Source of the DNA: Mycobacterium kiyosense
GTDB lineage: Bacteria; Actinomycetota; Actinomycetes; Mycobacteriales; Mycobacteriaceae
Direction of reading: 5' to 3'
Length of the DNA stretch: 64,000 nucleotides
Assembly (NCBI GenBank): GCA_021654635.1
Contig: AP025179.1
Coordinates: 2,666,001-2,730,000 of the forward strand
Both the position numbers and the translations under genes were made by a program. Under the pieces are notes generated by a model. The model had not been told where the DNA came from, searched no databases, and worked only from the letters and a program-made list of their open reading frames with translations. Shown here piece after piece: positions 1 through 8,136 of the stretch (its first letter is position 1; each line of letters begins with the position of its first letter).

Positions 1-1047
1 ACGGCAACCTGTTCTGTTCCTTCGACGTCGAAACCGAGCCGCGTCCGCGCAGCACACCGTCCCTATTAGCCGCCGATCGAGGACCAGTTTCGCTCAGCTG
101 CTAAGCTAAGGCGACCCCGACGGTGCTCGACCGGGTCGAGCTCTCACGGCGCAGAATAATGGATATGTCCTACCCCGGGGAAACCTAGCCATGACCAGGC
201 AGGCCTACCGTCATCTCGGTCGGGGGTACACGAATCCCGCCGAAGGGCGAATGCAGCCTGATGCCTACGGTCCGCGGGCGGGCCCGCCATGAGATTCACC
301 AACACATTGATCGTCGCGTTTTCGGGTGTTTGGATCGAGGAGGCGTTCAGCGCGTTTAGCTGGAGTGGCGATGAGCGCGGCGAGCGCGCCCAGCGGGTGC
401 CCGGTCGCAATGGCTTGCTCACGCGTTTCCGCGCTTGTTGCCAGCCCATTCAGCTTTGCAAATGTTACACCCCATTCGCGTACGACTAGCGGTGGCCCGA
501 AGAAGCGCTCACGGACCCGGTCGCAGTGTTGATGATGAGTATTCTGACTTTCACCGAAATGCTGGCAACGGTCGTCGTATTGAGCAAATTGCATGTGCGC
601 AGTTTGTCTGGGAATAAATGATGGCGAAAGGATATTTGCGCAGCCAAAAATGTTCATGATGGTAAACAGATTTCTCAGCCGGCCACATAGTTTAGGGTTC
701 ACGGTCCCGACCACTGTCAACCCTGCGTGGTCCTTGAGAATCAGCCTGTGTCTAGCCAGGTTATCAAGAGATTCGGAAAAGGGCTGTCCAGAGTCTTTTA
801 CCGCGGCGGTGTAGTTGAGAACCAATAGTTGCGGGATCCACAAATTAGAGTGCAGTTCTAGAATGCAGATCGGTTTGGCGACAGGGATCCCGAAGGGATG
901 CGAGTATTGATGAGGATTACTTGTCGCAGGGACTAAGTTGAGCTTTCTTTGGATCAAACTTGAGCTAGAGAAAGACTTCTGTGGGTAGCTTCCGAGTTGT
1001 ACGGCTGATACGCCGTTGTCGGCCTTTTGATCAGTGGAGGCGGGCTC
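1..1047. other. lower-GC accessory stretch, no confident gene
   Basis: This stretch is visibly less GC-rich than the rest of the window. The only long open frame is on the minus strand (265-957, 230 codons). Its translation is rich in Gln, His, Asn and Cys, has no domain I recognise and shows no convincing ribosome binding site. An uninterrupted frame of that length is somewhat unexpected at this base composition, so a foreign gene cannot be excluded. I see no RNA gene, inverted repeats or transposase remnant. Confidence 0.4.
265..957 (-). CDS. hypothetical protein, doubtful
   Basis: A 230-codon frame with no recognised family. It begins MIQRKLNL and ends in a Gly/Pro-rich tail. The C-terminal half has a plausible helical stretch (SAETREQAIATGHPLGALAA), but the N-terminal half reads like anti-sense or decayed sequence. 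No ribosome binding site or coupled neighbour supports it. It is listed because it is the only long frame in a lower-GC segment and could be a horizontally acquired orphan. Confidence 0.2.
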   Translation of the reverse strand: MIQRKLNLVPATSNPHQYSHPFGIPVAKPICILELHSNLWIPQLLVLNYTAAVKDSGQPFSESLDNLARHRLILKDHAGLTVVGTVNPKLCGRLRNLFTIMNIFGCANILSPSFIPRQTAHMQFAQYDDRCQHFGESQNTHHQHCDRVRERFFGPPLVVREWGVTFAKLNGLATSAETREQAIATGHPLGALAALIATPAKRAERLLDPNTRKRDDQCVGESHGGPARGP

Positions 1048-1211
1048 ATGCCATCTGTGGTAGTTGCACCGGATGTGGTCGCGGCGGCGGCGCGGGATGT
1101 GGCGCGGATTGGCTGGGCGGCAACGGCGGCACGACCGGCGGCATTGGCGGCAAAGGCGGCGTCGGCGGGCCGGGCGGCACGCCCGGCGGTATCAATGGCA
1201 TCAATGGATGA
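1048..1211 (+). pseudogene. PE_PGRS deletion remnant
   Basis: An ATG with a GGAGG ribosome binding site just upstream begins a canonical PE-domain N-terminus (MPSVVVAPDVVAAAARDVARIG). After about 20 codons the PE homology stops, and in another frame the DNA becomes the end of a PGRS domain (GGNGGTTGGIGGKGG, then GTPGGINGING and a stop at 1211). Nearly all of the PE domain and almost the whole PGRS domain are missing. The simplest reading is an internal deletion, perhaps between GC-rich repeats, that fused the first codons to the last and shifted the frame. It cannot make a normal PE_PGRS protein. Confidence 0.7.
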
Positions 1212-1566
1212 GCTGGTTTTCCTGTCGGCCGAGTCGGGGCCTCAACAGGATTTTCGGCAGCTGTTCGGACTTGGGATGAAACAGGAGTCCTCGGCGAGTC
1301 CGACGATGGCCACCCGGTCGGCAACTTCGGCGCGGCTGGCGCACCTGGTAACTCTCGGTCAGGCCATGATGGCTGCGGGAATGGTTGTCCTATTCCTCGG
1401 CACGCCGTTTGCGTCTCTGGGCTGGCGATCCTTGGTAGCCCGTACCGTGGCCCGAAAATGCAAGGTAACTGCGAACAGACGAAACGCTCATCGTCCCGAA
1501 TTACGTGGCAAATACCAGCAACAGCAGCCGATTAACTGCAACCTTGGCCCGGACAAGACACACAGG
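1212..1566. other. intergenic or decayed coding stretch
   Basis: No confident gene. The plus-strand frame that runs into the YHS protein stays open here and includes one hydrophobic segment (HLVTLGQAMMAAGMVVLFLG, about 1347-1406). That could be a remnant of a small membrane protein, but no start site supports it. Confidence 0.3.
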
Positions 1567-1770
1567 GTGGCCCTCGCCGTGGCCCGCCACCCACTCGACC
1601 CGGTCTGCGGCATGCGCATCGACCCGGCCACCGCACCCACCCGACTGCGCCACCACGATCGTGACTGGCGGTTCTGCTCAACCACATGCGCCCACCGATT
1701 CACCGCCGTACCAACTCGGTACACCGGCCAACCACAACACGGCAGAACAGAACAGGAAACACAGTCATGA
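1567..1770 (+). CDS. small YHS-domain protein
   Basis: A 67-aa protein whose core matches the YHS domain: HPLDPVCGMRIDP, then FCSTTCAHRF and a closing P-x-x-Y. The conserved Cys of DPVCGM and the FCS..C pair are the expected metal-binding residues. YHS domains occur alone or at the ends of heavy-metal ATPases and copper-handling proteins. The GTG start is chosen because it opens the domain; the frame extends further upstream, so the start is uncertain. The stop overlaps the next gene's start as ATGA, which implies coupled translation with the methyltransferase. A metal-related role fits the ctpG module next door, but this is inference. Confidence 0.6.
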   Translation: MALAVARHPLDPVCGMRIDPATAPTRLRHHDRDWRFCSTTCAHRFTAVPTRYTGQPQHGRTEQETQS

Positions 1771-2401
1771 CACCACGCTGGACTCGCAACCGGCTCAAAT
1801 TCTTCCTCGCGGGCCCGATATTCGAGGCCGGAAACCGCTTCATCCCCGGCAAGCCCCACGACCGTCTCGCGCAACACGTCGCCGCCCAGCGCCCCGGGCG
1901 TGTGCTAGAACTCTGCGGCGGCACCGGCTACGCGGCCCGGCTGCTCGCCACCCTCTCCCCGACACAATCATCGACTCCCTCGACATCTCCCCGGCGATGC
2001 TCGCCATCGGCCGACCCCAACTCGACCGCGCCGGGATTCACAACATGACTCTGCACGAGGGTGACGCCGCCGCACTCCCATTCCCCGACAACACATTCGA
2101 CGTTGTCATGAGCGTCTTCGGATGGCACGAACTACCCACCGACAGCCGCCATCAAGCTATCGACGAAACAGTCCGAGTGCTACGCCCAGGCGGGCGCGTC
2201 GTGGCCATCGACCTTGACCAACCACCCACCGCCCGACCGGCGTTCAACGCCTACCTGCGCCTAACCGAACGCCCCCATGCCCGCGACGTCCTCGGCACCG
2301 GCCTCGCCGACGAATTCACCGCCCACCACCTGACCATCACCGGCCACGAACCATCAACCAGTTGGACAACACCATTCCAGGTCCTCCAAGCCCATACCTG
2401 A
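1767..2401 (+). pseudogene. class I SAM-dependent methyltransferase, frameshifted
   Basis: The first part carries the SAM-binding motif I loop LELCGGTGYAARLLA. The rest, in a second frame, carries the acidic motif II (DSLDISPAMLAIGRPQL), FDVVMSVFGWHELP and VLRPGGRVVAIDLD, all typical of UbiE-like class I methyltransferases. The frame changes at a C run near 1957-1960; restoring one base gives a continuous 211-aa protein. As written the product is truncated. ATG 1767 overlaps the YHS stop. Substrate unknown. Real mutation or sequence error cannot be distinguished; other genes in this window show the same kind of indel. Confidence 0.6.
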
Positions 2402-2771
2402 AACACCGCACCAACCGGCACCACGTGGCCACCGGGCAGCGCCGCCAGCCGACATGCACGCGGGTCCACAGGGGCTCGACAAGGTCCTCAAGCCCGCTCG
2501 GTCTCTACTCAAACCAACAGCGAACAACTCCCAACCGACCAAGTCGAGCGCGGTGATTCCGGCTGGGTCGTCTGGGGTCCAACCCTTCATCGACGAGCAC
2601 GACACGTTACAGCGCCCATGCCGATGTCGACATCGAGCGCCGCTGCACGGTTCCATCGCCACCAACCGTGTTCCGCGATCAACGGATACATACCCTCTGA
2701 TCACCATTGGTAGTCAGAACCGGTGCGAAAGTAGTTACCCCAGCCGCGCAGGATCGAGTTCAAATCCGCGA
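2402..2771. other. intergenic, nothing recognised
   Basis: 370 bp between the ends of the methyltransferase and the convergent ctpG gene. Open frames on both strands are short and unconvincing. I see no strong hairpin, repeat or RNA gene. Confidence 0.4.
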
Positions 2772-5159
2772 TCATACCGCGGATACCGCACGACGTTGTC
2801 TCGGTGGGTAGCCGGTGAGCTGCCCGGCGGGCATTCTGCCCGTACTGCTGTGGTTGAGGGCTGTGATGCGGCCGGCGCGCACACCGTTGGCGATGACGAT
2901 GACCTCGGTGAGCTCGTGCACGAACACGACCGCGGCTAGGCCCAGGGTCCCGAACAACGCCAGCGGCATCAGCACCGTGATAATGCCCAGCGATAGTCCG
3001 ACGTTTTGCAGCATGATCCGTCGGGACCGGCGGGCGTGTTCTAGCGCTTGGGGCAGGTGCCGCAGGTCTTGGCCCATCAGCGCAACGTCGGCGGTTTCGA
3101 TGGCGACGTCGGTGCCCATGGCGCCCATGGCGATTCCCAGGTCGGCGGCGGCCAGAGCTGGAGCGTCGTTGACGCCGTCGCCGACCATCGCGGTGGGTCG
3201 CTGAGCTCGCAGCTGTCCGACCAGGCGCGCTTTGTCCTCGGGGCGCAGTTCGGCATAGACGTGCGCGATTCCGGCTTGATCGGCCAGGGCGGCGGCGGTG
3301 GCGTGGTTGTCGCCGGTGAGCATCGCCACCTGGTAGCCTTCCGCACGTAGCCTGCCGATAACTTCGGTGGCTTCAGGGCGTAATTCGTCGCGCACGGCGA
3401 TGGCACCGAGCAGTTGCTCGTCGCGTTCGACGAGAACCGCTGTGGCCCCGGCTTGTTGCATGCGCGCCACACGATCGGCGAGCTCGGCAGTGTCGAGCCA
3501 GCCGGGGCGTCCCAGTCGGAGGGTATGCCCGTCGAGGTGGCCGGTCAGCCCTGCCCCGGGGATGGCGTGCACGTCGCTGGCGGCGGCGATCGGCGCGTGG
3601 GTTGCGGCGAGGATGGCCGCGGCGAGGGGGTGTTCGCTGCGGGCCTCCAGCGCGGCCGCCACCGCCAGCACTTCCTCACGGGTGGCGCCGTTGGTGGTAG
3701 CGACGTCGATGACGGCGGGCCGGTTGGCGGTCAACGTGCCGGTTTTGTCCAGGGCGAGCCCGCCGATGGTGCCCAAGGCTTCCAGCGCGGCCCCGCCCTT
3801 GATGAGGACGCCTAGCTTGGAGGCGGCGCCGATGGCCGCCACGACAGACACCGGCACGGCGATGGCCAGCGCGCACGGGGAGGCCGCGACCAGCACTACC
3901 AGAGCGCGTTCAATCCAGACCGCCGGACTGCCGAAGACGCTGCCAGTCCCGGCGATCAGCGCCCCGGCGATCATGATGCCCGGCACCAGCGGACGTGCGA
4001 TACGGTCGGCCAGTCGCTGGCTGGCACCTTTGCGGGCCTGTTCGGCTTCCACGATGTGCACGATGCGTGCCAGCGAGTTGTCCTCTGCGGTGGCGGTGAC
4101 CTCCACCTGCAGCACCCCGGAGCCGTTGATCGACCCGGCGAATACTTCGTCACCGGGCCCGGCCTCGACGGGTACCGATTCGCCGGTGATCGCCGAGACG
4201 TCCAGGGCGCTGCGCCCGGCACGAATGACGCCATCGGTGGCCAGGCGTTCTCCGGGTTTGACGATCATGTGATCCCCCACCCGCAATTCGGCAGCGGTGA
4301 CAAGGGTTTCAGTGCCCTCTCGCAGCACCGTGGCCTGCTCGGGCACCAGCGAGAGCAGGGCGCGCAAACCGCGGCGGGTGCGCGCCACCGCGTACTCTTC
4401 CAAGCCCTCGCTGATCGAAAACAGAAATGCCAGCATGGTGGCCTCGCCGACCTGACCCAGTGCCACAGCGCCGGCCGCCGCGATGGTCATCAGGGTGCCG
4501 ACACCGATGCGGCCCTGGGCCACTCGCTTGAGACTGGAGGGCACGAACGTCGAGGCGCCCACCGCCAGCGCTAGGATCTTCAGGCCCAGTGCGACCGGCC
4601 CAAGGGGAGTCACCCACGCAGTAACCGCCGCGGCGGTCAGCAGCGCCCCGGACAACGCGGCCCGCCGCAGCCTGACGACTTGCCAGAGCCGCTGTGGCTC
4701 GCGCTCGTCATCGTGGTCGCAGCAGCCATCACTGAGCTTCGCGGCTCGTTGTGCGGCCCCGCCACCCCCGGCACCAGCGAGGTCAGCACCGCGCTGACCC
4801 GACCGCGTTCGCGCGGTCCAGTCGAAGATCTTCTGCACTACACCGGGCTTGCCGACCTCAGCCGAGTGCGGGGCACGCGCGGGCACCGACGTTGCAGGGA
4901 TCCGCTCGGCATCGGCGATCGCCGACAGGATGGCAGCGGTGTCGCAGCCCGCCGGCGAATGCCAGATCACTACTGATTCCGTTCGCGGATAGGCATGCAC
5001 GGCCTGCACACCTGTCACCGTGGCGACCGTGTCCTCGATCGCGACGGCCCGCACCGCGTCGAACCGAAACCCGCTAGCGTGCACACGCATCCGCCCCCCG
5101 GCGGCGGATACAACGGTCAGCTTGCCCCCGGCATCGGGGTGAGGAGCAGTGGTCAGCAT
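2772..5159 (-). CDS. ctpG: metal-exporting P1B-type ATPase CtpG
   Basis: A 795-aa P-type ATPase of the inner membrane that closely resembles M. tuberculosis CtpG. Visible parts: an HMA-like N-terminal domain (about residues 10-90); a Cys/His/Asp-rich linker with CC at 146-147; TGES in the actuator domain (325-328); the SPC transmembrane metal motif (427-429); the phosphorylated Asp471 in DKTGTLT; SEHPLA in the nucleotide domain; GDGVNDAP in the hinge; and HELTE in the last membrane segments. The family exports soft divalent metals such as Cd2+ using ATP. The start is the second of two adjacent ATGs because GGAGG is better spaced from it; 5162 is the alternative. It is the last gene of cmtR-pacL-ctpG, and its regulator's cognate metals suggest Cd/Pb efflux. 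Confidence 0.9.
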   Translation of the reverse strand: MLTTAPHPDAGGKLTVVSAAGGRMRVHASGFRFDAVRAVAIEDTVATVTGVQAVHAYPRTESVVIWHSPAGCDTAAILSAIADAERIPATSVPARAPHSAEVGKPGVVQKIFDWTARTRSGQRGADLAGAGGGGAAQRAAKLSDGCCDHDDEREPQRLWQVVRLRRAALSGALLTAAAVTAWVTPLGPVALGLKILALAVGASTFVPSSLKRVAQGRIGVGTLMTIAAAGAVALGQVGEATMLAFLFSISEGLEEYAVARTRRGLRALLSLVPEQATVLREGTETLVTAAELRVGDHMIVKPGERLATDGVIRAGRSALDVSAITGESVPVEAGPGDEVFAGSINGSGVLQVEVTATAEDNSLARIVHIVEAEQARKGASQRLADRIARPLVPGIMIAGALIAGTGSVFGSPAVWIERALVVLVAASPCALAIAVPVSVVAAIGAASKLGVLIKGGAALEALGTIGGLALDKTGTLTANRPAVIDVATTNGATREEVLAVAAALEARSEHPLAAAILAATHAPIAAASDVHAIPGAGLTGHLDGHTLRLGRPGWLDTAELADRVARMQQAGATAVLVERDEQLLGAIAVRDELRPEATEVIGRLRAEGYQVAMLTGDNHATAAALADQAGIAHVYAELRPEDKARLVGQLRAQRPTAMVGDGVNDAPALAAADLGIAMGAMGTDVAIETADVALMGQDLRHLPQALEHARRSRRIMLQNVGLSLGIITVLMPLALFGTLGLAAVVFVHELTEVIVIANGVRAGRITALNHSSTGRMPAGQLTGYPPRQRRAVSAV

Positions 5160-5263
5160 CATGCCTCCGTAGTTGTGGTTTGAGCCGAGCGATCTTTGTT
5201 TCATCCCACTCGCCCCGCGCGTCCAAAAGACCACCGTGGGACGAAGTGTGGACAGTCTGCTTG

Positions 5264-5542
5264 TCAGCAGCAGTCGTCGTCCTCGCGCTGGGTGGCAACC
5301 GGCAGGGGGGCCTCGTCGCCGATGCGCTCGCGGGCCTCGGCCACCACATCGGCGACCTTCAAACGGGCCGACTCGGCCGCCACCTCCGCGCGCCGGGTTC
5401 CCCGCAGACCCCACTCCGTAGCGGTCACCGCGGCGCGGTGAACCGGAGCCGCGCCCACCGCCTTCTTCACCACCTCATAGGCGCTCACCCCGACCAGCCC
5501 GGTGAACACCGTCCCGGCCGCCTTACCCAACAATTCAAGCAT
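5264..5542 (-). CDS. DUF1490 / PacL-type partner of CtpG
   Basis: A 92-aa protein of the mycobacterial DUF1490 family, like Rv1993c of M. tuberculosis. An N-terminal hydrophobic segment (about 8-28) is followed by an Ala/Glu/Arg-rich amphipathic region and a C-terminal tail ending EDDDCC, a plausible metal-binding motif. DUF1490 proteins (PacL) are encoded beside P-type metal ATPases and are reported to organise and stabilise them in membrane patches. The gene sits between cmtR and ctpG on the same strand, with a good AGGAAGG site before the ATG. The Cys pair at the C-terminus suggests a soft-metal preference (inference). Confidence 0.85.
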   Translation of the reverse strand: MLELLGKAAGTVFTGLVGVSAYEVVKKAVGAAPVHRAAVTATEWGLRGTRRAEVAAESARLKVADVVAEARERIGDEAPLPVATQREDDDCC

Positions 5543-5615
5543 CGCTAAACCTTCCTGCCGTGGTGTACTGTCAGCGAAATTCAGCCGGCCCGCTGTTCGC
5601 CGGATTCGTTGCTGC

Positions 5616-5987
5616 TCATCGATTACCTGTTCGATTACCTGTCATCTCGACCGCCCCCGCGAGCGGGGCTTGCTCGGCGGGGCAGGGCTGATCGGTATCC
5701 ACCGCGAGAACGACCTGCACCAACTCGCCCAAGGCACGGGTGAGGTGACTGTCGGCCAGCGCATACCGAACTTGGCGGCCCTCATAGGTTGCGATGACCA
5801 GCCCGCAGGCCCGCAGACACGACAAATGATTGGACACATTCGATCGGGTCAACCCCAGGTGCGACGCCAGCTGGCCGGGATAGCAAACCCCATCCAGCAG
5901 CGCCACAAGAATCCGGCACCGCGACGGATCGGCCAGCGCCCGACCCAGCCGGGCCAGCGCCGATTCCCGCGTCTCACACGTCAGCAC
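5616..5987 (-). CDS. cmtR: ArsR/SmtB-family Cd(II)/Pb(II)-sensing repressor CmtR
   Basis: A 123-aa winged-helix repressor nearly identical in pattern to M. tuberculosis CmtR. The three Cys that bind Cd/Pb in that protein are all present at the same numbers: Cys57 and Cys61 in the recognition helix (NHLSCLRACG) and Cys102 near the C-terminus (DTDQPC). Metal binding releases DNA and derepresses the operon. It is the first gene of cmtR-pacL-ctpG. The GTG start is supported by a -10 hexamer TACTGT seven bases upstream, so the mRNA is probably leaderless. Two palindromes over the -35 region are candidate operators for autorepression. Confidence 0.92.
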   Translation of the reverse strand: MLTCETRESALARLGRALADPSRCRILVALLDGVCYPGQLASHLGLTRSNVSNHLSCLRACGLVIATYEGRQVRYALADSHLTRALGELVQVVLAVDTDQPCPAEQAPLAGAVEMTGNRTGNR

Positions 5988-5994
5988 AACCGGA

Positions 5995-6030
5995 ACAGTA
6001 CAGCCGAAACTGACATGACAGCAAGTGCTG
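5995..6030 (-). promoter_or_regulatory. cmtR leaderless promoter with candidate CmtR operators
   Basis: On the minus strand TACTGT (5995-6000) lies 7 nt before the cmtR GTG. Immediately upstream, overlapping the expected -35 region, are two adjoining near-palindromes: CTGACATGACAG (6010-6021) and CAGCAAGTGCTG (6019-6030). Position and symmetry fit a repressor operator; binding by CmtR is inferred. Confidence 0.5.
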
Positions 6031-6492
6031 ATTGTCGCATTCGACCCTCCGCGCTGGCGTGGATTTCAGCGGGCGCCAGGGGCGATGGGGCCGCGACGCC
6101 GGTCAGCAGCTGCAGTCCGAGGCCCCCGGTCGATATCTCCGCCGGGTGGAATATGTTCCCGATGGCCGACCTGCGGGCGGCGGCACCCCGTTCATCGACG
6201 CGCGGTTCACACCGGCCCGCAACGCTGGCCGGCTCGTCGGACGGCGAATCACTCGATATTGCATCTGCCACGGTCGCCGACTCTGTCGGCGTTCCCGCGA
6301 TGCCAAAAGTGGGGTGACGACCGTCGGCGGCGCGGTTGTTGATTGGCCGGCGAGCGCATCAAGCTATCTGCCGCGGATGTTTCGGCCTGACCGTAGCCGC
6401 AGCTGGCGTGCGCAGGAAACGAGTTGTGGCGCCAATGATCACTCTGATTCTCGGCGGACACCACGGCCCGCCTTACGCGAGGAGCTACCGGC
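6031..6492. other. intergenic, nothing recognised
   Basis: About 460 bp upstream of cmtR. A short minus-strand frame (5981-6271) has no recognisable domain and runs through the cmtR promoter. No RNA gene or clear repeat is visible. Confidence 0.35.
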
Positions 6493-6738
6493 CAGGTGGT
6501 AGCGGATCAGCCGAGAGCTGTTGGTGACTACCGCGATCGAGGATGCGTTGTGCAGGATCGCGGCGAGCACCGGGGACAGTGCACCGCAGGCACCGATCAG
6601 CAGCCCGGCGGCGTTGACCGCGATCGACATGGCGTAGTTCTGGCCGATGACCTTGCCCGCGCGTGCACCCAGGTCAGACACGTCGAGCAGGCGTTGCAGG
6701 TTGTCGTTGGCCAACGCGACATCGGCGGTCTCGATAGC
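6493..6738 (-). pseudogene. 3' fragment of a P-type metal ATPase (CtpC-like)
   Basis: About 82 codons encode the end of a P1B ATPase: AIETADVALANDNLQRLLDV, then the last two membrane segments with QNYAMSIAVNAAGLLIGACG and LHNASSIAVVTNSSRLIRY. This ending resembles the CtpC group (Mn/Zn-type), not CtpG. All upstream parts (actuator, phosphorylation and nucleotide domains) are missing. The fragment shows that a second metal ATPase once stood beside the cmtR-ctpG module and was lost by deletion or a rearrangement joining different islands. Confidence 0.7.
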
Positions 6739-6756
6739 AGTAAAGAAAGTTCTCAC

Positions 6757-7052
6757 ATCGCAGGTCGGGGCCCTTTTTCCTCGCGGCCTTCGCCGGCGCC
6801 ATGCCGATCAACTGCGCGGCCCGAGAACACTGTGGTCGCGGCATGCGGGGCATGGCTGCGGCACCTCCTGGCTGAAAGCTCTCACACGCTCGCCGGGCGT
6901 CTGGCAGTTTCCGCTGGTCCAGTGTCCGGCGAGGCTATTGGGTCCGTGGCGGCGGACGGGAGCGCCAAGCGGACGGGAGCCGCCACGGCGGCTGTGTTGG
7001 CCCGCCGGGCATGAGCTGGCCGATGCTGAATAGACGGTCGGCGAGTGCTGGG
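6757..7052. other. intergenic, boundary between metal island and AICE block
   Basis: About 300 bp without a gene I can support. It separates the decayed ATPase from the HD-domain gene and could contain a left boundary of the integrative element, but I found no copy of the tRNA 3'-end sequence here. Confidence 0.35.
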
Positions 7053-7058
7053 TAGGCT
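7053..7058 (+). promoter_or_regulatory. leaderless -10 of the HD-domain gene
   Basis: TAGGCT lies six bases before ATG 7065. This fits mycobacterial leaderless promoters and sets the start of the HD protein. Confidence 0.5.
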
Positions 7059-7064
7059 AGCTTG

Positions 7065-7628
7065 ATGGCTGGTGTGCTGGCGGAGCGTGCCCGCGTGGTC
7101 GCAGAAGCGCGGCTGGAGCCGTTGGCGACGCGGTTGGCGCATGTGCGTGGTGTGGCGGCTGCCGCGGAGCGGTTGGTCTCGCGCATCGATCCGTTGGAGG
7201 CCGACGCGCTGATTGCCGCGGCCTGGCTGCACGATGTCGGATACGCGCCGTCGCTGTGTGCGACCGGTTTTCATCCGGTAGATGGCGCTGCGTTTGTTCG
7301 GGCGGAGAATTTCCCGCCGCTGGTGGTGTCGCTGGTGGCGTATCACACGGGCGCGGTGTTCGAAGCGCGGGAACGTGGCTTGTCGGACGTGTTGGGGGAG
7401 TTCCCGCAGCCACCGGATTTTTTGCTGGACTTATTGACCTGTGCAGACATGACGACCGGCCCGGACGGTTCGCCGATGCGCCCCGACGGTCGGATCAGCG
7501 AAATCCTGTCGCGGTATCCCGCTGAGGATCCGGTGCACCGTGCGATCGAGCGCTCCGCGCCGACATTGCTTGCCGCGGCTGCTCGTGTGGAGGTCCTCGC
7601 GCAACAGGCAACTTCCGGCGCGGAATGA
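7065..7628 (+). CDS. HD-domain phosphohydrolase-like protein
   Basis: A 187-aa protein with HD-domain landmarks: an early His (RLAHVRGVA), the metal-binding AAWLHDVGY, and a later AYHTGAVFE. HD proteins are metal-dependent phosphohydrolases acting on nucleotides or phosphate esters; the substrate here is unknown. Small HD proteins of this type are frequent next to Nudix and XRE genes in actinomycete integrative elements. The start follows a -10 hexamer by six bases. The gene converges with the Nudix gene, leaving a 5-bp gap. Confidence 0.65.
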   Translation: MAGVLAERARVVAEARLEPLATRLAHVRGVAAAAERLVSRIDPLEADALIAAAWLHDVGYAPSLCATGFHPVDGAAFVRAENFPPLVVSLVAYHTGAVFEARERGLSDVLGEFPQPPDFLLDLLTCADMTTGPDGSPMRPDGRISEILSRYPAEDPVHRAIERSAPTLLAAAARVEVLAQQATSGAE

Positions 7629-7633
7629 TCTCG

Positions 7634-8104
7634 CTAACCCAGGTATGGGGTTGGCCGCTGTTCGAGGTAGTGCTGGATGCGTAGCCGCATCGACGGATGC
7701 ATGCTCAGCGACTCAATATCTTGTGCGCGTGCCCAGGCGATGTTGGTGCTCTCGGAATCGATGTGCAGCTCGCCACCGATGAGTCGTGTGGTGAAGCATA
7801 GCGAAAATTGTTGGCGCACTTCGCCATCAGTGTAAGCCATGACGTGGCGCGGGTTGGTGTAGACGCCGATCAGGCCAGTGACTTCGACATCAAGGCCGGT
7901 TTCTTCCTTGACTTCACGCACCGCGGTTTCCACGATCGATTCGCCTAAGTCCATTCCGCCCCCGGGCAGTGCCCATAGGTCGTTATCGCGGCGTTTGATG
8001 AGCAGGATGCGAGCTTGCTCGTCGGTTACGACGGCTGTGGTGGAGGGCACCACACTGTTGGCGGGAGGCGCATCGGGATCGTTGTAGTAGTCGATTCGGG
8101 CCAT
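7634..8104 (-). CDS. Nudix hydrolase, Pif-like context
   Basis: A 156-aa protein with a full Nudix box: GGGMDLGESIVETAVREV continuing into KEETGLD, matching G-x5-E-x7-REUXEEXGU. The N-terminus (MARIDYYNDPDAPPANSVVP) is typical of Nudix proteins in actinomycete elements. The family hydrolyses nucleoside diphosphate derivatives. In pSAM2 the Nudix protein Pif blocks redundant transfer between element carriers; a similar entry-exclusion role is plausible here but inferred. Start ATG 8104 has an AGGGGA site. The XRE gene lies directly upstream on the same strand, 32 bp away. Confidence 0.75.
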   Translation of the reverse strand: MARIDYYNDPDAPPANSVVPSTTAVVTDEQARILLIKRRDNDLWALPGGGMDLGESIVETAVREVKEETGLDVEVTGLIGVYTNPRHVMAYTDGEVRQQFSLCFTTRLIGGELHIDSESTNIAWARAQDIESLSMHPSMRLRIQHYLEQRPTPYLG

Positions 8105-8136
8105 CTGGTTCCCCTGGTGTGAACGGGTCCGGCTGG

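Noticed and set aside
1..7000. Further copies of the tRNA 3' end marking the left border of the island
   Set aside because: I searched by eye for the GAGGGGGGACTTGAA core and found no convincing match left of 12910; the border may lie outside the window.
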